Origin: Lepidonotus clava
Taxonomy: Eukaryota > Annelida > Polychaeta > Phyllodocida > Polynoidae
Length of the DNA stretch: 64,000 nucleotides
Reading direction: 5' to 3'
Assembly: GCA_936440205.1 (NCBI GenBank)
Contig: OW387135.1
Span: forward strand, 28,002,792 to 28,066,791
A program made the translations under genes and the position numbers. The notes beneath the pieces were generated by a model that saw only the letters and a list, made by a program, of their open reading frames with translations, ran no database searches and had not been told where the DNA came from. Below are positions 45,601 through 57,600 of the stretch, in pieces (within the stretch, counting starts at the first letter, position 1; each line of letters begins with the position of its first letter).

Positions 45601-48600
45601 GTCCTTAGTGGTGCCTCCGGGGACTTGTTGGCCCCTCCTGGGCTGGCACCCAGGATGATCCAGGTGGAACTGTGTCTGGGAAAAAGCATGTAACACAAGG
45701 ACAAAAGCCTTCCCCTCTGAACCCACCTTCACCTCTGGGTACATCAAACGTATCTTCCCCCTCTCTGCCTATACCATAACCTTACACACCTGGAGACTCC
45801 ACCCCGGGAGACATCACAGAAAGGTACTTTGTGTTGACATGCTCCAGTGCATTTCCTCAGATCCACTTTCTGCAAGACTGGAGGTGGTAGGGACGAGTTG
45901 TGTCAGTCATTAAGGGACGAGGCCAGCTGAACGTAGGCCTACTGCCTCCACACCTGACCTGAAAAACACCTTGTCATTGTCACTGAGTTCTATTCAAAAG
46001 TGTCCATAACCAAAGTTATAATTATTCTCCTATACACTTCCCACTTAACTCCAAGATTAAAGTGCACTCAAAGTTTGAAAAATTAGATCTATTACAACTC
46101 TCTTATGATTTTCTCCCCAACTTGAGTCACTATAAACGCTACAAGTAAAAGTAATTATGTTGATAAAATGACTATTAAGAATATTAATTCTGTCTGTTCC
46201 AGTCAATTCAATTGTAGTCAATGAATTGTGCGCTATGCATGGTGTATATTGCCCGTCGCCAATGACTAAACAATATGGGAAGGGTATATTGGTTTGTATT
46301 AATAACACTTGAATAATATCTCAACAGCACATTAAAAGCTAGTGTTGGGTTTGGTGTGATGACATCGTGGATCAATCCTATCTATTTTTTTTATTTACAG
46401 TTTCAAATTTAAGTTATAAAAATAATGAGTAACCCTGTTTATCATAATCTTGTGATGAGTGTTATTACAAAAACCTTCGTATATGAATATTACGTTCTTT
46501 ATATTCAAGGAAAACCAATCTTCCAAACCATATTCGATATAAAACATTACCTTTCTTTTCAATTACATAATCAGATGTAGCCGAATGGGCATTATGACAT
46601 TTAAGGAAACTCAAAATGAAATCCTGGGAATCAAGCTATGAAATATAGAAATTACTTATCGTCTACAGGAATTTGTTTTATCGAGGGGCAATCGTGTGAA
46701 ATCCAGACTACAATATTATATGTGGGTTCAATATTTGATAATAAAAGTTTGGGCAACAACTGAACGAGCAATCCGTGTATATATACATGCGATAACCAGT
46801 ATTTAGAGGCATATATGTAGTTTTATCTGGCGGGTTGAGGTACGTGTATAAGTTACCGTAACAATATCAAGGAAAGGTGAATTACCCTTTGATAGTCTAA
46901 ATGAAAAAGGCTGTATTATTTAAAAGACATTCTGTATAGGGGGGTTCATAACCAGTACACCGTATTTACGCTGACCCATAAAACACAATAATTATGAAAG
47001 GTATCGTTGACCCTTATCACTTGAACTTATTATAAGATTTATAAATGTTGATACAACTATTCCTTTTTCTTTCTCTTTTCAGCGGCGGTAGGAGTAACCA
47101 GGTTTCCAGATGGCAGTAAGTTTCTTTCCACGGATTTTTATTTGTATAAGAAATCCACATTAATAAATCTTAACAGATGATAAAACATCAGCTGCTTATT
47201 CAAAAGCAAGATCAAGTAAATACCCTTATATCTACATTAAACACAACTATTCTTCCTGGTAGGATAAAGATGATATAAGGCCATGCAAGTTGCAGAGCTA
47301 CGTGCATCAAAAACAACAACAGTTACTATTTCAACATAAAACCTGACATTTAGATATAAAGATCGTAGCTGTCTCTTTTTAACAGTTTTTTAGTGTATGA
47401 AAAAAAATCCTCTTTTCAAAAATAAGCTAGCAGCGTTCGAAAAATGATATACAAGATGCATCTTAGACATATCACATCCTTAACGATTCTAAACGGTTAG
47501 CACACCATAATAATGGCCAAAATGTGAATGTCAGATAAGAGTGTGTGCTGCTGTCACCTGGTTCTTTACTAATTGCAGAAGAGGATGTTGACGTGATGAC
47601 TAAACAGAATCTATGCATGTTGCTAACCTGATTTCATTTTCATTCAGGTCACCAAATATGCAGCTTTATAGAAAAGTGAGTACTCGATATAATATAGACC
47701 TATTCATGTAGAAAAATGCGTCACTAGAGTTGACCATAATGAGATTACTTATATCAGTTAGTCTCTGATGTGACTCAGGGGGGAGGTCAACGTTGAATAA
47801 CTTCCTTGTCTTCTCTTATGTTTTTTTTTTTTTTATCTTTTTACATCAATAAGCCCATCCCAGTTTACACCAACGTTTAGGTTTACCATGGAATATTTTA
47901 AATTGTCTCCATGCTTGTTCTCCAAAGACAGTTGTATGATACAAAATTAACCAAAGCAATTTGGTGGACAGATTGCTCGTAAAATTTCTTAATTGCAGTT
48001 TTGTATTTTGGCCTTTTTCCCATAGAAACCAATTTCCCATAGAAACCCTATTTTTCCCTAAGATACATGATTTTGATTGGCTGGTTAACCTGTAAATCTG
48101 GCAATTGATAAATTTTGAGAAATCATAAGGATCAAACAAACCTTGAGGATATAGAAAAACATAATATGCTTATTTCAGTAACCCCAAATTGTGGGATCAA
48201 TGAAGGCTTAAACAATCATTTTGTCCAACCCTTGTCCAAGCGTAGGATATACCCAATGTGGGATGGGTTTATTGAACTTAAAGATTATCACATGGCTATT
48301 TCACTGTTTGGCTTTAAATATACGTTTCCCCCCCACAGAACCGAGGAATCTTGACCAGGAACTAAAATTAATCCTTGAATGTGCTTGATTACTTTCCAGG
48401 ATTAGGAACCGATGCGCCATTTCTATCACCGGTCCTAATGCACCCTTGTTTCGGGACTCCTACTTGAGAGATGCAATACAGACAGTAAGTAGTGAGCGCC
48501 CCTATGACCTTTCAAAATAGAGCCCTGTTTCTAAAATTCCTAGATTCGCCCTTGATATCATTCTTCCCTTCGGAATGCCCAGTCTTGGGCAAAAACACCA

Positions 48601-51600
48601 CAATACATGTAGCATCTTTTCTTAATCACAACACAATGTCAACTAAACCTAAAGCCCCATTCGCCCTGGGCACTTTTTCATTGCGATTTGAGATATAGGC
48701 CTAATTGCAATCTTCTTGTATCTAAAATAATTATTTTGGGGAAATATGTTTATGGTATACTACTGAGCCATCAATATGTAGCGTTATGCAATTATTTAGT
48801 CAAAAGGCTGGTTTTTTATGCTTGCGATTTTAAAGTCCCGGTGAAAAATTGGCCAGGGCGGATTGGGCTTAACCTATACTACTACAAATAATCGCATTCC
48901 TAACTAAACAATGTAATGATAAGCTATAAGTCGGACACGTACTATCTAAAACGTCCCACTGCAGGCGACACTATATTAGCATTGCACAAAGTTATATATG
49001 GAATTTTATCCTTTTTCCCAATTAATATTAAAATGGTGAGAACAGTGCAATCTCCTAAAGTACCCTCATTATGTTCTACCCCCAGTGTCGCCATAACGGG
49101 ACCCTGTCCTTAGAGGTGACGACGGCGAATCATGAGCTGCTCGTTGATATCATGACCTACATCTCCGTCACCCGCCACTGTGGACTCATCATACGAGCAG
49201 AACAGGTCCCCGACCCTGTGTGGATAGTTGAAGTGTAAGATATGGGGTCTCATATACATGCATACACTAACACACATACTACTTTAGGAACATGCACGTT
49301 AATTTTGGTAGATTTTGTAGACAAAAACTCTGGAAAAACTATAGCAAATTTACAAATATTTGCTATAATATTATATCTTTCTTGAATCAATTAATTTTCA
49401 GCCCAACTTGAAGAATGTTATATGTAGATGCGGAATGGAAAAATGGTCAATGTTAGTTTTCCATTATATCGAACAATAAGTGACTCCATGATTATTGAAC
49501 ATTCCTATGCTTAAGCCTAGTTACTTGTCGACATATTTTCCGGCATGCAGCCTGATTAAAGCTAGTCTTCAGGTCAACCGCAATAAATAAGCTATCTGTG
49601 CTGGGGAGAACTAATTTCTTACTTTCAACAGGATTGCAAAGGTTCTCTCGTGGTCCCCGGGGATAGAGAGTCAGAACTGCCAGCAGCTGAAGGAGTTCAC
49701 CACTTTCCTGACGGACAACTTATACAGGGTGATTGACAAACTGGACGACCTGTTTCTGCTGCTGCAGAACCTAGAACCTGATCTCCAGAAAGCCATCCTC
49801 CCTATCCTCCCTGGCAAACTGTGCGAGCTCCTCGGCGCAGTAAACATTCCCCTTTTTGTTGGGCAACAGGTAGGCTGTCAAATAGCTGCAATGTATTGCT
49901 AAATATTAACCCTTGTATAAGGGCAGTAGAAAGATGTGACTTAAAATGGGAAATATCTACGTCTATCGTTTGACAACCCACATGGAAATAAAGATAAATT
50001 TATGATGTGCTAATTTATATGATATTATTGATCTACTGGAGTAACCACTGGGGAAACCACTCATAACAAATATACTTAGTATCTATGAAGATATAAACTT
50101 GGTTTCCAGGTTACTAGACTTGTGGACAACCTCAAAGCGGATTGCCATTCGGGGACCACCCTGGGCACACGGTCCTCCTGCACCTGGAGGGACAGTCAGA
50201 GCATCTACATCCCAGCTTCAGCTGATACAGGTAAGGCGGGCTATGTAATTATACAGCTTTGTACGCATAATGTTCTCTTTGCATACTTTGTATGAATAAT
50301 GTTCCCTTTGCATAAACATATGACAAGTTACTATTGAACTCCCATTCTGAGAGCCTTCATCTGTTTTGTGGTCCCAAAACAGTCGTATATCTATAAACAT
50401 TGTTCTGGGGATCCTCTTATTTTATTTTGATTGTATCATAGCTATTGGTGGGGACTCCCTCACTCAGTCATTAAATTTTCTTTGATTTAATTATTGGTTA
50501 CGCATTATAATGTTCAGCAGTGAGAAGGCATTGCCCTGCAATTGTTGTTAGACTTGAGCAGTGTAAAAAGGACAAAATGGTTACCTAACTGTTGCATGAA
50601 CTAGTGATAGGTCACTCAGTTCTTGATGATTGGCAGGACATAGATAGACCACTCCTAAACCCCATGTCGAACTGCAGGAGTTTCGGTGGTGATCAGTGTT
50701 CATTTCTTGAACAGCCTATACAAAATAATGATAGCTATATGAGGGGTGTATTGAGAGGCAGAGGGCCTGGTGGTGGTGGTCAATCAATTGGTAGGATCAA
50801 TTTACTAGTTAATGACGTCATCGTACTATACAGGACTTATCTTGGTACATGTCCCGATTTACGCCGGTCACCATACTTGCCATGTTCGTCACCATACTTG
50901 TATGATAAAATTAATTTTGTCTTTGAACACCCCAGGTCATTGTGTTGTAACTATGTCACTGTACTTGGCTATGCCAAATATTATGTCATTGTACTTATAT
51001 CCGATTGATCGCATAAACTCATGTTGATCTTGAATTATGTCCATACTCATAGTCACAAACAGCCTACACTCATAATATGTAGGTGTAATAATATATCATA
51101 TAACTGGTATCCGCTGTACTATAACCTTAAGATCACATAAGCTCATGTTGGTCTTTATCTTTGCTACACATTATGAACATGCTGAAACATGAATGATATA
51201 ATGTTATTATTGTATATAATCATAACTTAGCATACATGTTAATTTGCATCACCATAGAAGATTATCGTGTCAATTGCACAACCTACATGGAAGATCATAA
51301 ATGAGTGGTTTAAATAAATAAAATAAAATAAAATTCTATGACAGTCAGTAGGTCAGTAATTATTTTAAACATACCATGTGAAGAGATTTTAATTTCATTC
51401 TAACTACAGATTCCCAGTTAAGGGTACCCAACGTGTGTATACCTTCGGAGGCCGGTAAACAATGTCCTATTGACCGTAAATGCATCAAGGTGCTTTGTCA
51501 GTTGGATTACAACATAAGGTGAGCTAAACCATTCCCATTATAATGTATCAACTACTATGTCATCAACCGCCAGTATAGAGAATTGTGTAAAATTAAAAAT

Positions 51601-54600
51601 AGGTGGTGAGTGTAATGATGATTTGAGAAAAAACATCCAATCAGAAAAGAAAATGTTCCGAACTTGTTTTCAGATGAATTGCCAGAAAGATGTTTATCCG
51701 AATGCTTTTTCTATTATTACTCTTCAAAATCCCCCCAAATGCATAGAAGCCTGCTCAGACATATCGATGTAAACAATAATAAGTGTTGGCAGACTATGAC
51801 ACTAATATGCACAACTTCACGTTGCCCACAGAAACTGCTCCTCTCCATGCGTAAAAGCCATTGCGGACACGGGACACTGCACACGAGAAGAACCAAGGCA
51901 TCCATGCGAGGGAAGTCCGGTAAGAGGCCCATGGCTGTTTGCCCCGATTACTAGGATATTAGGTGGCATTAAGCCAGTCCTGAAATTGCCTTTTGATAAT
52001 ACTTTTACAACTGCACGGATGGATTCAAGAGCTTCTTCTGAGAATTTAATGCGCATTTAATGCTCTGTGCCCAAAAAGTGTCAGCCCTTTGAAGATTTCC
52101 ACATACGCATACACTGGCATTTATACATATATACGTGTTTATGCTGATAATCTTGTGCCCCTCAGAAGTACTAATATTATGATTATTATTTAAACTCGGC
52201 AATTTGGAGGGTTATACACATCCGTAAAACATTTTTAAAATTCTAATGTGCGTGGTGTGTGAATTAAATCCGCGAGATAGTCATATCTTACCCAAATAGC
52301 ATAGCGTATTTACCTCTTTCTCCCAACAGGCCGACGTCCAGTCTGTAGCCCTGCCCGACCCGCGGACGGCGACGGCCGACCAGTTGTCAGCGGTGGCCTG
52401 CTGCCTGGTGAAGAGACGTCGGGAGGCCAGCATGTACCCTGACGACGTCCTGTGTAACATCACAGCGCCCGTCAACAGTACCTGCATGAAGGCCTTCACG
52501 GTAAAGCCTGTTTTTAACAGCTTAATGCCCTGTTTCCACCAAAAAGACGAGACAAAATTGAACGATTTCTCCATCAGACAAATACAGAAGACTGCATCAT
52601 TAGAAAAAATCGTTCATCTGTGTTGGTTTAATTGGACGATTTTCTGTTTCCACCAAAAGACCATCAAATGAGTTGACAGACGATTTTACCAACGATTTTA
52701 CCAACGATTTAATCAAACAATGTTTTTTTTGAACAAACATGTTTTAATTTATTATGATGGCATTATACGATTTTTATTTTTCACCTTATATTTATTTTAT
52801 TTTATCATGCCTCTGTTTTTTTACTGAATCGTCCAAAGGTTTCCTGTTTCCACCAAAAGATGAATGCAAGATTTGTGTAGAAAAATCGTCCAAGTAGCCA
52901 AAATCATCCAAAATTATTTAGCATGTCAAATAATTTGTCTGTCGTCCCTGGGGAATTTTTATCAGCTGACAAGGTAAAAAATCGTCCATAAAAATCGGTC
53001 GTTTGAACGATTATCTGTTTCCACCAACAGATTTGTTGAAAAATTTGTCAGGATTTGAAAATCTGGACGATTTTTATAGGTTTTTTGGAATCGTCTGAAG
53101 AAAGGTCTTTTGGTGGAAACAGGGCATTATTTACCCTGGGATGAGTAGAATCAAATCCTGTCTTCCCTCATCTCCAACCATAACTTTAATCTTTTACAAG
53201 ATGGTATGAGATGAAGTTTAATGGTTTAACATGTAATTCAGGTCAGACAAAAACACCAGCAGTTAAATTCGCTATTTCAACTTCTTGATATTTGTCAGTA
53301 TTCAACTATAGGTGATTTTGACTACTAGGAATTTGCTGATTTTTATTTTTTCATCCAAGAAATTGCAAGAACCCCTGTATGTTACATACCATTTGAAAGA
53401 TAATTCAACATCATTTCTAATTATGATATTATAATTACAGCATGTCTATGATTAGGGTTTATTCCTTCACGCGATTTCTGAAATTGGGAGGAAAACCGAA
53501 TAGTGGAATATAGCCTTAAGTGGTCGTTTTCCATTTGGAAATGAAGATTTGGGGTATTCCTACGTATTTCATGCGTAGGGCCTATATGTAAGATCAAACC
53601 ATAGACGTATGATGCACCCGCGTTTCGGAGTTTCCACGAAAAAATAGATTAAAGCTAATAGAAATGTTCAAATGAGTAACAAATGATTTTAAAGCATGAA
53701 TAAAGGAAAGATCACTTTTTCAGAAATATGCCAATTTAATACTTATATTATCTTGTTTTCTGTCTACAGAAATGGCAGATTTCTCGTGCCCCAAAATGTG
53801 AGCGTTGTAATGACAGTAATCACGTCTCTGCCCTACTGTCACCAACATGTCAGCAGTTTGCAGTGAAGATGATTCCGACCACTACAGAAGAGGTAAAGAT
53901 TCTGATTAACTACTTTGCTGAGCTACAATTTGCCATGTACCATTACCGACACTACGAATGATAGTAAATCAACATTGGCTTTTAGTAATACACGTATATC
54001 AATTATCATATCACATCACTGATAGTATGATAACAAATCTTGTATTTTTATACGCAACTGAGAGAGAATTATCTAATTCATAATCAAACAGTTGGTAGGA
54101 TAGGCCTGTTATAATTATAGTAAAAATTAAGCCATAAAGTAATTTCGATTTTCTTCACCATGCGGCAACCAAGCCATTCCTTCTAAGGCATTCAGCTTTA
54201 ATTCAAAGAGTTACACTTGGAGTGAACGTGTAAAGCTTCATATCACTGATACCAATTTGCGCTGTAGATACATTGCATTAGCCAAGTAGGCCCTATAAAT
54301 CTACTGTCAAGTCTGTAGATTATAATAAGGACATATTATAGTTATCATTCGCAAATACCTTTGTTTACAGGTTCTAAGTTTGACGAATGTCACCATGGGA
54401 CGCAACATGCTTTTAAAGCTCTACCGTCACATCTATGGGGTTGGTAGTTATTGTTTTTCACCATTGCATATTTCTGGCTGTAGGCCGTGTATTTCTATCT
54501 ATATTTGAACCTCCAGCATACATTATTTGCTTCAATGATTAAATAGTAGATGCATAAAAAGCAACCTGTTTCCCATAAATCATTTTCGCTGGGGCGAAAG

Positions 54601-57600
54601 GTTTGCAAATGAAACTCTAAATGACTAATAATGATATCTGATTACCGATTCTTTGTGTTAACTGTAATCATAATACATAGTAATAAAAGAACATAATAAT
54701 ACCACATCACAAAATGTGTTTATTGTGTTGATGTATCATATAAAGGTTTATATGTATATAAAAGGAAGGGGCGCTACCTTATGGCCCAGTGCCTCCCCCT
54801 GTCCTCTCCCAGACTGAACTATACAAGGGTCAGGTCTCAGACTGTCAACCCGTCAGCAAGTACTGGACAAGAGTGGTTTTTTTAATAATACCATGTCACA
54901 AAATGTGTGCATTGTGTTGATAAAAAATGATATCGAATAGATAGTTGATATCGTTGACACTAGGACTATTAGCAGTTATTTGACCGGTGGCCCGTTGCAC
55001 AATAGAATTTCGTTACTAAGATAAAACAACGAAAACACAACGAACTTTTGCTTAGTAACGAAAAGTTTCGTTGTAACATAAAATACAATATCTCGGGATC
55101 TTATGAATGAAATGAAATTCTGTTAATTGTTCTAAACTAGAAAAAATTTAGAAAAAATTCAGTCAAAGTTACAGTTCTTTGAGGCTATTCTAAATATAGA
55201 AAAAAAATATTGCAAAACCATCGTTGTTAAGATAAAAGTAACAACGAACTCTTTCGGTGTTTACAATATTTTCGTTGTTATGAAACCCATTGTGCAACGG
55301 GGCACGGGAGAAGTAACCCTATTACCTTTTTACCTTTAAGAATCTCGATGAGCTGCTGGAGAATCTGGTATGTCTACAGTTTATGCAAGTTGTCACAGTG
55401 GACAATTTCAAGAAACTTGGCATTGACAGATTGGAACCTATGTTGTTCACCATGGCTGAATGTCCGGATCATCCACCTCCCGTGGCCAAGGTAAAAGAAA
55501 ATAAGGATACTTTTTTAATTGAAAGGTTGATCTTATTTTGTATCTTTAAGTACAAAATTTCTCATTAGAGTATAGATATAAGTTTGAATTGTTTCTTTTA
55601 TCCATAACTTCGTATTTGCTTAGCAATAATGAAATATGAAAATACATGAGCTGCCTAACAGACAATGATAATGTCACTGTAAAGTAGCACTAACAGGTCT
55701 AGTAACGAACTATAATCTGATAATGTTTTGGTGTCATATATAGATCTGTTCATCGAAGCCTCTATTCCTACAATGGTTCATTCTCCTGATATATAACTTG
55801 CAGGAGGCCCATGTGTCAATATCAGCGTTACTGTTACATGCAACCATTTGCATTACTTGTTACTGATAATTTCCCCCAGACTATTTTTAATTAGTATTCA
55901 TTGAATGTTGTTTGATTTCCACATTTTGCACTATGAAATATCAAATCATCACTCTGATACTATCATATCATCAAAGGTACTGGCCATCATGATCAAAGGA
56001 GAAACATGCCCAATAACCCAGCTCAAGACAAGGTTGGTATACAAATAATTTGTCCTCTGTTAATTATAGAAATCCGTAAATCTTACACTAAAACCTATAA
56101 AACCTTAATGATAGACAGGTTGTCAAGTCATATATCATTATAACTGATTTGCAATTCTCTTACTAATAGTTTAAAGGATGTAAGGGTTTGGTGTCATATT
56201 CTCTGGCAAATTAAACAAATACAAAATAACCTATATATTTTTTGCAGTGCAACTGATTTGATTCGTATTGGAGCCATTACCGATCGCTGTTTTGATTCGC
56301 TGAAACCAAGTGATGCCCTGGACATATGCACCATATTAATGACTGATAGGAAACCGCAGATTTCAAAAAGAAAGGTACAGAAATGAAAACAGATCTAGGT
56401 GTGAGGTAGCTTGATGGGGGGAGGTTACGAGAAGACAAAAGCAAACCACTTTTTGGGTTATTGGGCCTTCTTTATACAAGATAAATCTTTTTGAAATAAC
56501 CATTTTATTGCACAACAGGTTTTTAGTTTGTTAGAGTTAGTTCTTTGGAATTCTTAATCTGGGTAAGTCTTATCTGGAATCGTGATCTTTGAGTCGTTGT
56601 GTCTTCAAACATTGCACTTATGTGGTCCGGGCAATGCATAAGAACTGCAGGGTGACGATGAAAGAAATTTCACGCATCTTATGCCCACGATTCCAAAATT
56701 TGGATTCGTGAAATAACACAAAACTTTAGATTTGTGACTTTTCTTTTAGTTAACAACACTCTAATTAAATTGTAATTTGTTTCTAATAGATATAATGAAG
56801 TATTTTATATAAATATTTATACCTTATACATGTTTTTATACAGACATTTTCGTCCATGAATCCGTCACGCATCTTTTTTACATTTTCATGCATCATTTTT
56901 TAGATGCATGATAATTTTCTAGAGCAGTTTGTGGATGCGTTTAGATGTGTGAATTTTCTTTGGTCGTCACCCCAGAGGTATAATCAAGAAGATTAAGTTT
57001 ACATAATCATAATGATCAGTGCTCAATTTGATGTTTCCACAAGTCTCTCGCTAGACCTTTTTACCATTATCTAATTATATGGATGTTAGCTCTGACTATA
57101 TTGGGAACAAAGCTCAGCTGATGGACTCACGAGTCCATCAGTTTCAGGTGATGCATTAATGCCAATGTGTTATTTATTTCTGGTACATAACCTACATTTC
57201 ATTTTCTTGTTGTAGATCCAGTTAATGTGCAAATTACTTGAAAAGCTGGGGGACACAACTTGCATATTCTGGTAAGTAATACGATTCTTCGGTATGCCCT
57301 TTGACTGTCCAATTTGTATAGCACTAAGCATTACACAAAATGAAGACCAGTAACTGCATACAGATATACATTATTATTTTACATTATTTTTACATGCAGA
57401 GGCATATATATATATATATATATATATTTGTGTGTGTGTGTATTATATATATATAACAAGGCCATAATAACTCACATACTGATTGAACTCAGTTTCCCAC
57501 CAATATATCCTAATTGTTTATTATCTTGCATCACTTGCAGTTAATGAATAGTTGTGTTTATTACCTTGTAGCCCATTGAAGATCAACAGGTTGACACGGC

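Noticed and set aside
55368-55379. A GT...AG pair inside exon 13
   Set aside because: It would make a 12-bp intron; reading straight through keeps the frame open (ENLVCLQFMQVV).
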